This document shows, in pieces, positions 47,848 to 60,790 of a stretch of 64,000 nt of DNA; position 1 is the stretch's first letter, and each line of letters opens with the position of its first letter. The position numbers were made by a program, and so were the translations under genes. Source of the stretch: Antedon mediterranea (taxonomy: Eukaryota; Echinodermata; Crinoidea; Comatulida; Antedonidae); NCBI RefSeq assembly GCF_964355755.1, contig NC_092672.1, positions 29,692,501-29,756,500 on the forward strand, written 5' to 3'. The notes below the pieces were generated by a model. The model made no database searches and was not told where the DNA came from. It saw nothing but the letters and a program-made list of their open reading frames with translations.

Positions 47848-49386
47848 TTGAACGATCGTAATCAATATTTGTTGAGGTATAATATTTCCCTCTAATATGG
47901 TAATGCCTGTTTTATTGAGTCAAATGGTTTCTGATAATCTCTAAATCAAAGATTTGGTGATATTCATTTCCTTTTTATTTTAGTTGATTGAAAAACTGTA
48001 TAAGATGGTCCTACTGTATAAAGCCTTATATATTGGTTTATTTACTTCTAGTCGGTCTCTGATTTTGTTTTTTTGATTACTTTTGTAAATTATTTGTGTA
48101 CATGTGATAATGTTCGTTTGGTCGGTAATGGTTGATGTCAGTTTTGTCATGTTTTTGTGGATTAAAGTATAATTATCATTGCTTCTCTTAATTTCTTCTG
48201 GTTTCAAAGATTTTGTTGTATAGTGTTATGAGCTGGATGTGTTATTGCCTCATCAAGCCAAGATGGTAATTTTGACTGCTCACTGGTTTGTTTTCTTTTT
48301 ATATTCCACTACAGTATGTTCTTGAAAAGAAATCAGCTTTGTAATTAATTTGTATTTGATCCTTTTCAGATTTCTAATATTTTAAACATATGTTTTTCTT
48401 TTCTTCGCTTTTTCTTTACTGTTTCAAACATTTTATTTTTTCAGCATACTTCAAGCAATTAATTGATAATTAGGTCATATGTTTTATGAGTATCAAATCG
48501 CATTGGTTAATTCTTCTTTTCTTTCTTTAAGATCCTGATTTTCTTCTTTTTTTTTTAAATTAATGTTATTTAACTTTAAGTTTATCTAATGTTTTGTTGA
48601 TATTAAGTGTTGCTCTTACGGTGTAGGCCTACCATGTGATGGAATTATATATTGAAATTAAATTAAACATTAAGTTTTAAGAAAATTGTAAAAGGCTAAA
48701 TAGGATATTGGATGTAGTTCTGGTCCATTAAATCTATATTTTAGGTATATTATTATACGTATGACACACGCACGCTTAACAGTATATCCTGGTCATACCT
48801 CAAACTGGCATTTCCAGTAAAAATATGATAACATCTTCTATTAGAGCTAATATAAATGTTTACATTTTGAACATTTTGACACCAAGTTGAACTTTTTATG
48901 ACATTTGGTTACAGAGATACATACATATTTAAACATTAAAGGTCAAAGGTCAGTAAATGACATTTCCTGTGGATTTGGAAGAACATGTTTAATTAAAGTA
49001 TATATAAATATATATGCTCTTAACAATTTGAAACAAATTTTAAGACATTTTGACCAGTAGTTATTGAGATATAGTAAGCCGAGGTCAAAGGTCAAAACAT
49101 TGAGAAATTACATTTCCGGTCGTTTTTTTGAAAAAAGTTCTATTAGAGCGAATATAAATATGTACCCTCTGATCTATTTGACACCAATATCATTTCAATT
49201 TTCAAACCCGTTGCGGAGATATGGCTGTTTAAGATAGAAATATAAAAATTGAGGTCAGAGGTCACAGAGGTCAAATCAGATTTCCAGTAACTTTGTTTTG
49301 GTATCTCCATATCATGTTCTATCAACATGCCAAAGGGCACACTTGTATCCACTATGGTAACATCATTTCCCATTAGGGACTGGACT

Positions 49387-51837
49387 ACTAAGGCCGCAGC
49401 CTTGTTAGATGGTTTGCCTGACCATATAGTCTAACAAAATATCGATGATTTATTTTATAGATGTTATTGTGATCAACTCATCAGTATTTCTTATTATACA
49501 GATATTGACTGCTTAGAGGTTAAATATAAGATTTTACATTCCCGAGGGGATGTGAAATCTTATATTTAACCGATATAAAAGGCAATATCTGTTATATTAT
49601 ATAGCCAAGAACAAGTCTGCTGGGTTGGGTGAAGCTAGCTAGCTAAGCTAGGCCTCCTATAGTATTTGTATTGTATTTAAACAAGCCTGCCTAGACACCT
49701 TACCTTGCGAAGAATAATATACAGATAATTACTAATTAATGATTCCTTGGCAATAAAATATTCACTTAGGCCTAGGTCGTTTAAATTAACAGAAGAATTT
49801 CCATCAATAAGCCTATTAAAAATAATAATATTATAATCAGGTAGGCCGAATAAACAATTCGTCTTCTTCTCCTCGATCTTCGAGGAGGAGCCGAATCACC
49901 GGATGTTCAGCGCGTACTAGTTACTAGGTTACTACCGTGAGTATTGACCAATCACAAACGGTGTTTCATCACATTTAGGGTGGACTTATAACAAATGAGG
50001 GCGCTAGGTATGCATAGTTTAAAATAGTTTAGATGATTACTTTCTTCAAGCAACTTCCTTGACGCAGCGGTTGAAGCGTTGTCTTGCGATGGAGTGACAA
50101 TTCCACCCGAGTTCAAGATCGAGTTGATGACTTTTGTTTATTTATCGGCAACGCGAGTGTTGCACACAAAAATTACACAGTCAATATCATCGTACTCGAG
50201 AATCTATATGTTTAATGACAGGGGACACGATAATTACGCGAAAATTACACAGTCAATATCATCGTTCTCGAGGATATTACGATTTACGATCCTCGCAGCG
50301 GTAGTCATGTGATGCAGTTTCAACCAATCACGTTAGCGTATTTACATAGGCTATGTAATATAATAAACTACGTCATATCTGAACCAGTACATCTTCATTC
50401 TACGTATCGGATCGAGCGTGCATTAAATGACTCGCACAGAAATTGGACATAATTATATACAACTTTCGGTCCGTTACAGTGTTTACGAGACACGTCTCAA
50501 ACAGTTTAATTATTTGCATGTTACGAGGAAAGATTTCAGATGTTTAAAATTGATTTATTAGATAAGATAAACAAAAATAACTCAACAGGTATAACACTGT
50601 TTCATTCGGAGTCGCCAGAAATTACCATTCTCATTAAAAGTCAATTAAGTCATTGCACCAATCTTTGAAATAAATACAATTAACAGGCAACTTTTGTTTC
50701 ATTTCCTTTATTCAGAACTAGAAGAAACTAAAAAAAAACCTAAAAAAATGTAAACGGATACTTATCTACATTCTACAGTTCATTATAATTACAAAATAAA
50801 AAAATTGATAAAAAATGTATATTCCTTAAGCTTGGTTCTCACTAGAAACAACAAGATAACAAATATCAATTTTGCATCCCCTCTCCCCCGCCTCTTACGA
50901 GAAATTGGATTAACTGCCGAGATGAACGTAAAACAACAGAAAATGTGTTATAACGTCTACGGTACCGTGCTTACGTAATCGGTTGCCACAACGCAATGTT
51001 ATATGTTATTGCGTCAATACTTTGAATATTTCGTTGCATCTTAGTTGGAACCAATCTTTCAAACTACTAATAGTTTACTCCTATACTACTGAAGTCAATA
51101 ATTGACAGGTTATTATTGACGGTTTATTTATTTTAAATACCAATACAGTATACTACTTTACTACGCTGAAGGTCTCTTGTACATTATTTATAGACAATAG
51201 TTTATTACTGGTATTTAAGATTAATATTGTAATCCATTACATAACCATATGTTAAACTAAGGTTTATTTATTTCAAATACCATTATAGTATTACTTTAAC
51301 TAATCTGAAAGTTCATTGTAAATTATTTATAGACCAATAGAAATACTACTGGTATTTCAGATTAATATTGGAATCATTACTTAACATATGTTAAACTAAT
51401 GGTTTATTTATTTAAAAAAATAAACTTTACTACTTAAAGTTCTTCTGTTCAAATATTAATATTAGTCTAATATTGTCAGTGTTCTAATCCAAGTAAACAT
51501 CAAGAGTAAATACAAGATGACTTCAATACTATTTGTGTACTATCACCACCTCTATGCAAATGAGTAAATATTAAATGCAATTATAATGCAATGAAAACAG
51601 TTAATTAATTTCTAACACTTTGTACAATATTGAAAGAAAATATTAAAGCTCAAATCACGCTTGCAGTAGGTCCTACTTATAAAAAACCATTTGGTGTGAG
51701 ACTTTTTACATCAATTTGTTCTGAATCCATTTTGCACACATTAAGATGGCAGAACGTTTGAGTTGGAGAGGAATAATCAATTAACCCAGTAGATTACAGT
51801 CAATGTTTTTTTCATCTGCCAGTGATATTGTGTGTCT
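49387..51837. other. 3' flank of NLR2, no gene
   Basis: Matches 15586-17292. The extra 49500-50350 segment includes a palindrome (TTAAATATAAGATTT-TACAT / ATGTGAAATCTTATATTTAA, 49520-49572), a tRNA-like word pair at about 50057-50118 (GACGCAGCGGTTGAAGCG ... CCCGAGTTCAAGATC) that looks like a SINE head, and two copies of AAATTACACAGTCAATATCA. 51120-51420 is the tandem pair also beside NLR1. Confidence 0.5.
50826..51060. mobile_element. Small MITE, AAGCTTGGTTC family, duplicated copy
   Basis: Same ends and position as 16252-16495 relative to the NLR. It was already present before the locus duplicated. Short deletions distinguish it. Confidence 0.55.
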
Positions 51838-52464
51838 TTATGCCAAAAAAGTTACTCCTCTATTTGAACAGTCTCTCCTTATTTCACTAATTACCCCATC
51901 TGGTAAATAGCAATCATGCATGTTAAGCAACTTTAGTTTAGGTAACATATTTAATAAAGAACTCAGTAAAGTACCATCAATATCACTGAGATTATTACCA
52001 CTGATATTGGCATTATGTAAATTCAACTTAACTCCTTTAGCAGAAAACTCTATAATCATAGCATTCATTACAGCACCTGCTAGATTACAATCATGCAAGT
52101 CAAGTGTAAGTGCATCATCATCATCACCATTATCATTATCATCATCATCATCATCAACAACATCAATCATACTAAATAGATAACACAGTGATGTACCATC
52201 AATGTCACTAAGATTATTACCACTGATATAGAAGTGATTTAATCTCAACTTAACTCCTTTAGCAGAAAACTCTATAATCATAGCATTCATTACAGCACCT
52301 GCTAGATTACAATCATGCAAGTCAAGTGTAAGTGCATCATCATCATCACCATTATCATTATCATCATCATCATCATCAACATCATCAATCATACTAAATA
52401 GATAACACAGTGATGTACCATCAATGTCACTAAGATTATTACCACTGATATAGAAGTTATCTAA

Positions 52465-53605
52465 TACCCCTTTCACACCAAAAGCAAAACTCCGGAGACA
52501 CCCCGGAGTTGACGCCCCGCTGTTTGGTGTGAAAGGTAAAATCAAGCAACTCCGGAGTTTAAAACTGCGGGGTTGAACAGCTGAACATTCTCCGGAGAGC
52601 GAACTGCGGGGACACCCCGGTGTTTTGGTGTGAAATACCCCTTTCACACCAAAACTCCGGAGTGTCTCCGGAGACACCCCGGGGTTTATGACCATTCAAA
52701 ACGTCGAGAAACTCCGGAGATACCCCTTTCACACCAACCTAGCAACTCCGGGGTTTATAAAATAAAATTGTAAATGTCGCCCTCTATTTTGTTTGTTTAC
52801 ATAGCGACGATCATTAGAATCATTTTAATTAATAATATGTTTAATTTAATAATTACTTTCAGAAGTCTCAGAAGTAATATAATGTTTTATTGATACTACT
52901 TATTATTTTTGAACCCGCTATATATGTTGTACAAATATTTAAAGTATTTTGAAATAAAACTAAAGCAATGAGTGATCGTGTGAGGATGACCTTTTGACCC
53001 GAAACACTCCGGAGTTTGATGTTGGTACCTTTCACACCAAAACACCGGGGTGTCCCCGCAGTTCGCTCTCCGGAGAATGTTCAGCTGTTCAACACCGCAG
53101 TTTTAAACTCCCGAGTTGCTTGATTTTACCTTTCACACCAAACAGCGGGGCGTCAACTCCGGGGTGTCTCCGGGGTGTCTCCGGAGTGTCTCCGGAGTTT
53201 TGCTTTTGGTGTGAAAGGGGTATTCGGTACCAACATCAAACTCCGGAGTGTTTCGGGTCAAAAGGTCATCCTCACACGATCACTCATTGCTTTAGTTTTA
53301 TTTCAAAACACTTTAAATATTTATACAAAATATATAGCGGGTTTAAAAAATAATAAGTAGTATCAAATAAAACATTATATTACTTCTGAGACTTTTGAAA
53401 GTAATTATTAATTAAAATTATTCTAATGATCGTCGCTATGTAAACAACAAAAAATAGAGGGCGACATATACAATTTTATTTTATTAACCCCGGTGTTGCT
53501 AGGTTGGTGTGAAAGGGGTATCTCCGGAGTTTCTCGACGTTTTGAATGGTCATAAACCCCGGGGTGTCTCCGGAGACACTCCGGAGTTTTGGTGTGAAAG
53601 GGGTA
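52465..53605. mobile_element. PIF/Harbinger-like MITE in the NLR2 LRR array, TSD TAA
   Basis: Ends TACCCCTTTCACACCAAA and inverse. TAA flanks both sides (52462-52464 and 53606-53608). The uninterrupted site is readable in neighbouring LRR units (GAAGTTATCTAATTCCAATT at about 54487). The interior is palindromic in the order A-B-A'-B': A 52465-52635, B 52636-53025, A' 53026-53224, B' 53225-53605, where A' and B' are reverse complements of A and B. CTCCGGAG words repeat throughout. Confidence 0.85.
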
Positions 53606-55470
53606 TAATTCCAATTGAACTCCTTTAATAGAACACTCTCTATTCATAGCATTAATTACAGCACCTGATAGATTACAATCATGCATGTCAAGTGTACTAC
53701 CCCAATTCATCATGCTCAATAGATAACCCAGTGATGTACCATCAATGTCACTAAGATTATTACCACTGATATTGAAGTGATCTAATACCAACATAACTCC
53801 TTTATTAGAACACTCTCTATTCATAGCATTCATTACAGCACCTGATAGATTACAGTCATGCATGTCAAGTGTACTATCCCAAGTCATTATACTCAATAGA
53901 TAACACAGTGATGTACCATCAATGTCACTAAGATTATTACCACTGATATTGAAGTGATCTAATGCCAACTGAACTCCTTTATTAGGACACTCTATACTCA
54001 CAGCATTCATTACAGCACCTGATAGATTACAATCATGCATGTCAAGTGTACTATCCCAAGTCATTATACTCAATGATGAACCATCAATGGATGCACCATC
54101 AATGTCACTAAGATTATTACCACTGATATTGAAGTGATCTGATTCCAACTGAACTTCTTTATTAGAACACTCTCTATTCATAGATTTCATTACAGCACCT
54201 GATAGATTACAATCATGCATGTCAAGTGTACGCAGCCTAGTCATCATACTCAATAGATAACACAGTGAGGCACCATCAATGTCACTAAGATTATTACCAC
54301 TGATATTGAAGTGATCTAATGTCAACTGAACTCCTTTATTAGAACACTCTCTAATCATAGCATTCATTACAGCACCTGATAGATTACAATCATGCATGTC
54401 AAGTGTATCCAGCAAAGTCATCATACTCAATAGATAACACAGTGATGCACCATCAATGTCACTAAGATTATTACCACTGATATAGAAGTTATCTAATTCC
54501 AATTGAACTCCTTTAATAGAACACTCTCTATTCATAGCATTAATTACAGCACCTGATAGATTACAATCATGCATGTCAAGTGTACTTTGCCAAGTCATTA
54601 TACTCAATAGATAACACAGTGAGGCACCATCAATGTCACTAAGATTATTACCACTGATATTGAAGTGATCTAATGTCAACTGAACTCCTTTATTAGAACA
54701 CTCTCTAATCATAGCATTAATTACAGCACCTGATAGATTACAATCATGCATGTCAAGTGTACTTTGCCAAGTCATTATACTCAATAGATAACACAGTGAG
54801 GCACCATCAATGTCACTAAGATTATTACCACTGATATTGAAGTGATCTAATGTCAACTGAACTCCTTTATTAGAACACTCTCTAATCATAGCATTCATTA
54901 CAGCACCTGATAGATTACAATCATGCATGTCAAGTGTATCCAGCAAAGTCATCATACTCAATAGATAACACAGTGATGCACCATCAATGTCACTAAGATT
55001 ATTACCACTGATATAGAAGTTATCTAATTCCAATTGAACTCCTTTAATAGAACACTCTCTATTCATAGCATTAATTACAGCACCTGATAGATTACAATCA
55101 TGCATGTCAAGTGTACTCCGCCTAGTCATCCTACTCAATAGATAACACAGTGAGGCACCATCAATGTCACTAAGATTATTACCACTGATATTGAAGTGAT
55201 CTAATGTCAACATAACTCTTTTATTAGAACACTCTCTAGTCATAGCATTCATTACAGTACCTGATAGATTACAATCATGCATGTCAAGTTTACTCAGCGA
55301 AGTCATCATACTCAATAGATAACACAGTGATGTACCATCAATGTAACTAAGATTATTACCACTGATATTGAAGTGATTTAATCTCAACTTAACTCCATTA
55401 TAAGAACACTCTCTACTCATAGCATTCATTACAGCACCTGATAGATTACAATCATGCATGTCAAGTTTAA
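53606..55470 (-). repeat. LRR-coding tandem array of NLR2
   Basis: Ten units of about 171-174 nt lie upstream of the MITE and three more follow it at 51900-52460. A higher-order repeat is visible: the stretch at about 54400-54600 is nearly identical to that at 54940-55130, three units apart (TLLDTL then NFYIS versus HFNIS, WQSTL). Two of the three units after the MITE region carry Asp-rich inserts encoded by ATC repeats. Confidence 0.85.
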
Positions 55471-58400
55471 GGTGGTTACACTGATCAAACGTTAAAATAC
55501 ATAGAATGTGTGTAAGAACCTTTCCTTTAGAATCAGATGATATTGTATTTAAAAAACTCCACAAATTGTTAGTCAACGGTATTTTATGAAATTCCCTCAG
55601 AATATTTATAAAATGTTTATCAACGTTTTCATCTTTGCTTACATGCTGAATGAACATTCTTAATGTATTTGAAATATCTTCCAAATGTTCTTTTATTTCT
55701 AAATTTGTATTCGATATGTGATTAAGCAATGTTTGTTCAACATTATCCATATGATGTTTTTTCACTAATGCTAAGTATTTATCAAAAGATCGATATGCTG
55801 CCAAATCATTTGTAATCCAATGCTTTAAGAATGTTCCAGCATCAGCTCCAAGGAACCCAATGGCAAATTCTCTTGTTATTTTGAAATACTCACTTTCTCG
55901 TATTTCTTTCCATTCCTTTTCATCTAATGGCGCAAGTAATGGGTTTTCCATCGATTCACTCTCACATAGTTTGTATAAATAAAATCCCACCAATGACTCA
56001 ACTATCAATTTGTGTGGAGGCATATAATTCTCTTCAAAGCCAGACTTTGAAATTGGTGCATCTTCATAAACGAACCCAAGTTTCAGGGAAATATCAATCG
56101 TATTTTTGTCACCTGTAAGGTTTTTCTTGTTTATCGAAAGTTGATTTCTTGTTAAGTTACGATACATGCATTTTCCTAAACAAATCATAGCATTTACATA
56201 CTCCTCTGGAGCATCATCAAATTTTGAAATAAAATGGTGTTGTTGTTGTTTTTTAATGAACTGATTTAAAATACTTCGAAACAGTTCTTTAAAAAGATCA
56301 GATTTATCAAGAGGAAGATTTTGGCTGTCCTCCCACATTATACAAATTGTGACAAGTAACATTGGATTTTTGGACATATCGCGTATTTCTTGATGTTTTC
56401 TATATACATCATAGAGTTCACCAATTAGTGATTCTCCCAGGGCAGGTTTGCCAAAATGCTTAAAATGATTGTCAATATATTTTGTAATGTTTCTTTCGTT
56501 GAACCCTTTTACTCTTACGTGTACATTACACTCATTAATGAATGCACTTATGTTTTCTGTTCGCGAGGTCAGTATCACTACACTATTCTTTAATGTTTCC
56601 CCTCTGAATAGACGAATAAAATCTTCATTCTGAAATCGTAATTCATCGAATCCATCTAGCAACAATACAATGTTGCTATCATATTTTATTATGAATTTTT
56701 GGATTACTTTCGAATCTTCTCCAAGATCAGTTTCCAAATCAAATTCTTTCATATTTAGTTTATCTACTATAAGATCAAAGATTCCCTTCCCTTCCTCCAA
56801 ATCTCTTATATTTAACAGAAATACAATTTTACCTTCAAACACATCAAATGATTTATCTGTACCTGCATTGTATGCTATGTGCCTTAATAGTGTAGTTTTA
56901 CCTATACCACCTTCACCATCTATAAGGACTTTGCACGCATGTGTGGATTTGATGGTAGTTAACACATCTTGTAATGTTGTTGACTCACTCTCTTTTGTGT
57001 TTTTATTTCCTTTGAGTAGTTCCAACTCTGTGAATAGTTCAGAAATATCGACTTGGTGTGATTCATTCCATGTTGCTGGTGTAAACGTCTTGGCATTTTG
57101 CAGAAATGTCTGCTGTTTACTTAGTAGATATACTTTTATCTTTTCTGTAGGATAAAATGAAAGGTAAATAAATAGGTGACACAACAAATGACATAATAAA
57201 AGATGATGACGACGACGACGACAACAATGATGATGGAACACATTAATTGTGTTTACGCCATAAACATACACCCGTATGTGTCTCTTACTGTATATTGAAA
57301 TTAAAATTAATATTTTGCCTTGAGACGAAAACAATAGTAAAATAAATCATGAAATGAAAGTTTTGTTTGTTGAAACTAAATTCATTGTTAGTGGAAAAGT
57401 TATTACGGTTTCTTTTATTAAGAAGACGTATCAAACACACTAATGAGGAAATTAGGCCTAAAAAAAAAATTGTTTGTTTGCTGTCAAGTTTTTTTTTTTT
57501 GGTAGGGGGGGCGGGTGGGAAAAAGTTTTTTTTTTTATGTTAATTTCTCTGTTAATTGTACGCGAATTTGAGAGTAACAAAACACACTGAATAAACAACG
57601 AGTTCAAACATCTATTCATAATTTGTTTCACACTTTAATTCTGTTTTGGGCGCGTTAGGCCCCGTGTCTAAACTAGCCTTACTACACAGTAGGTCGTTGT
57701 TAGCAGGCCTAATTAAATATTTTAGAAGTTAGTGTACCGTATATTTCGGTGTATAAGTCGCACCTGTGTATATAACTGAGAGTAGAATATCGGTATTTTG
57801 TATATCGTCGATGCAAGACGGCCGCGCCCAGCCTCAACAAGAAGGGAAGTACCCCATTCCGTCAGTTCTTTCTAACTTGTTATTCATGAGTTTCGCACCC
57901 GCAACATCGAGTGCATGACCGCACGTGTGTGTGGGCTAGCCTCGCTCGATCCTTTTATCGAGAGGCGCACGTTTTCACGGACAATCGTAATCGATTAGTA
58001 TCTATGTATCCTAGAAGTGTGTACGCTAGGTCTATGCTATAATCAACTGGAGAATATACCAAAGACTGTATAGCGCCGCTACGCGGCGCAAGATAGGTAA
58101 CTGGATGAGACCTTTGTAATCCATGGACGCCATTCCGGCGGACAAATTTCAACCGGAATGAAGTCGTTGTCAAGGCAATATCCACGATGTTTCGGTTAAA
58201 GAACGAAGTTTTCTAACCAATCATATCAATGTAAACACACAGAATTAATCGGGAAGTGTCCAGATCCCAAAGAAACTTTTAGTTTACTTTGTTTACATAA
58301 TTTCTTCCCTTTTCCATGAATCAATCATCGAGATGGTTAACCACAGATACTTCGAGGCGGACCGCAAAATTTAAACCATTTACATTTAAATCAAAATAAT

Positions 58401-58565
58401 AACCTGTCCGCCCGAATGGCGTCCATGGATTTACTGGGCGCGTAGTGTTATAAGATAGGAGCTTGGCAGCAGTTACCTATTATAGTTATACGCACGACCG
58501 TCGTACCCCCTGCGTGAGCGAGCCCTTCTTGGCAACCACATTGTGTACACACAAAGAACTTATAA

Positions 58566-58955
58566 CACAAGAATCTCCTGTTCTTCAATTTGCATTCAAA
58601 ACACTATCGGAAGTACAGGGTTAAAAGGACAAACTGGGCGACGCCATTTCACAGCATGGAGCAGCGCCCCCTCCAAACTAGGAAGTCAATTACTCTACCC
58701 CCCCCCCCCTCCCTAGAGTATTAGCAGAACCCCTCTATGATTTTTACTTTCTAATTTGATGCGGGCACCCTACTCCTCAGTCAATTACTCTATCCCCCCT
58801 AGAGCATTAGCAGATCCCCTCTATGATTTTGACTTTCTAATTTGATGCGGGCGCCCTACTCCATGGCTCACAATGGCGCCACCCATAGCTCTATTCTATC
58901 CCACAATGCCTTTCGAAATTGTTACGCGCTTCGGACGAACAGGAGATTCTTGTGT
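58566..58955. mobile_element. 390-bp MITE with 18-bp perfect inverted ends
   Basis: CACAAGAATCTCCTGTTC at left and its exact inverse GAACAGGAGATTCTTGTG at right. Inside, 58684-58778 and 58779-58862 are direct copies of a unit of about 95 bp (AGTCAATTACTCTA ... TTTGATGCGGGC). Confidence 0.65.
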
Positions 58956-59154
58956 ACACAGTATTCGACTAGTATATCAAAGAACTTATAACTTATGGCC
59001 GTGTGTTTCAAGATATCAATATATGACTCTGGGCTGGCCGGATATCTAGCGCCCTTGGACTGGCCGAATGTCTAGAGCCATTTGACCACAGGCTGGCCCA
59101 AAAAGATCCACACAATGACCGTGTGTTTCACGACCCCTGCTCCAAATAAGGGGG

Positions 59155-59240
59155 TCATATCAATTTCAATTTCTTTATTGCTGAAAATGACATCAAGGGC
59201 TAATATCCGCTTAAACATACAACATCATACAAACAAATAC
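59155..59240 (-). mobile_element. LINE 3' tail fragment
   Basis: On the minus strand the text runs TGATGTCATTTTCAGCAATA, AAGAAATTGAAATTGA: a poly(A)-signal-like AATAAAG and a GAAATT-repeat tail, as in CR1/L2-type LINE ends. Nothing coding is kept. Confidence 0.4.
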
Positions 59241-59939
59241 ATATTTACATTTAAAATTGTTATCATTACTATAGTTGTTAGTTGTTATAGTCATTACTAC
59301 TGTTTATCTATTTATTATAATTGTTATGAATATTATTGTTATTATAATTATAGTTAAAATTGTGTAATAAATTAAATTAAAGGTCACATCTTAAGGGCAG
59401 TTTTAATGTCAAGAATAGAAGAGAAAGACACGTTTAAGATGAAAAGATTGAGAGAGAGAGATAAGAAGTATACATACTATGGTTTTCATCTTGAGGTGTT
59501 ACAGGAAAATCTGTACAGAAAAAAATAAGTTGTAATGAGGAAAAGAAATAGAGTGAAATTACAAAGTTATATCACAGTGTTTCTTTTGAGTTTACAACAA
59601 TATGAATTTAATACGTTTTAATAATTATAGGCTACAGCTCTACGGAAATATATTATAGGTTAACCACCTGTTAAAAAAAATCGGATCTGTTTTTATAGGC
59701 GGAAATAGACGGTTAATAGATTTCTATAGAATCCAAATAGGAATGAATTTAATATTTGTAACATTTTAATTTTTAATACGCTGTAATAAAAAAAAATACA
59801 ATTCTCTTAACTCTAGTAAAACTATCATATAGGATTCTATAGGATAAGTTAGGACTCTAGTCAATATTATTCCATGATTGGGCCACATATCTCTTTATTT
59901 TTAACATTTAAAACTAAATTAAGAATAATTAGATTTATT

Positions 59940-60790
59940 TACTTATTGACAAAAAGACCAAATAAACACATTTATTCACAATTCACATTTACAAAAAGAA
60001 GCGAGTGCTTGTCAGTTTGGTAATCATTTGAATGCATTTAAATATTTGGTACATACATGTCAGACAACATTCAACAAAAGTTATGTACAAAAAAACCCCC
60101 AAAACAAAATGAAACCACGTACACGAGTCGCCCACGACCGGTCAACACCTCCGGTTAGGTTAGGTGGAGCACTCCCCTGTGGGAGGAATTCTCCTCTACT
60201 TTAGTAGTGATGCATATAAGCACGGTATAAAAGGACATAAGACAAGATGAACCCTGTTTGTCTCCCCGAGGCACTATACTAATCATGAGCGACTCAGTAG
60301 GCCTATAATATGCTTAATGTTTTTGTTTATTTTCTCCCTCTTTTTTTAAGTATGTACTCAATATCATTTCTTTAGTTTCTTTTTTAATTGGGATTTTAAT
60401 ATATTGGTTTTATAGAGCGCGTTCCAAATATTTGGTCCGTGAATGAATATCGATCTATGACTTATTGCAAGTTTGGAGAATGGTATGCACATTTTTGTTG
60501 AATTTCTAATGGTTTTTTGCGCGTTCACTTTCTTTACTTTGATCAAGAATTTCACACAAGGGAGGGGGTAGTTGTCGAAGATTATATTGAGTCATGAAAC
60601 AAATTGCCTGTAACTTATTTAAATCAAACATTGCGAGTAGGTTAAATTGTTTAAATAAGGGACGTGATCTAGTATCTCTCTTTGAGTTCATTATTATTCT
60701 AACTATTAATTTTTGTAACGTAAGTAGTTTCTCAATATGTGTTGGGTACTCATTTCCCCATACAATTAGTTAACAGACAAGTTTAAAGTT
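59940..60790 (-). mobile_element. Truncated LINE in NLR2 intron
   Basis: The minus strand reads SIFIHGPNIWNALYKTN, KSQLKKKLKK before a stop at 60364, the reverse-transcriptase C-terminus. An upstream frame holds LNKLQAICFMTQYNLRQLPP (60506-60691). The 3' UTR occupies about 59940-60360. Shifted frames show it is dead. It is related to 14821-15400. Confidence 0.65.

Larger units (their letters stand above)
46083..49386. mobile_element. 3.3-kb foldback element with long inverted arms
   Basis: Ends AGTCCAGTCCCTAAGGGGA and, inverted, AGTCCAGTCCCTAATGGGA. Arms of roughly 600 bp are inverted copies of each other (for example CAAAACAAAGTTACTGG, AAATCTGATTTGACCTCTG). Each arm is a series of 150-190-bp units containing TTTGACCTTTGACCT, ATATCTCAATAAC, TTGGTGTCAAATTG and ACATTTATATTCGCTCTAA. 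The paralogous site in copy 1 (near 15586) lacks it. No transposase is seen. The target duplication is unclear. Other elements are nested inside. Confidence 0.75.
57345..59400. other. Extra intron sequence in NLR2 (repeat insertions)
   Basis: The corresponding NLR1 intron is about 440 bp. Here it is about 2.3 kb and holds an inverted repeat (near 58113-58138 and 58408-58434, core TCCATGGACGCCATTC), the 58566-58955 MITE and a LINE tail. Around 58078 the hairpin GCGCCGCTACGCGGCGC stands out. Confidence 0.55.

Noticed and set aside
56670-57155. 161-codon plus-strand frame
   Set aside because: It is antisense to the NACHT exon of NLR2; the same shadow occurs at 19889-20203 opposite NLR1.
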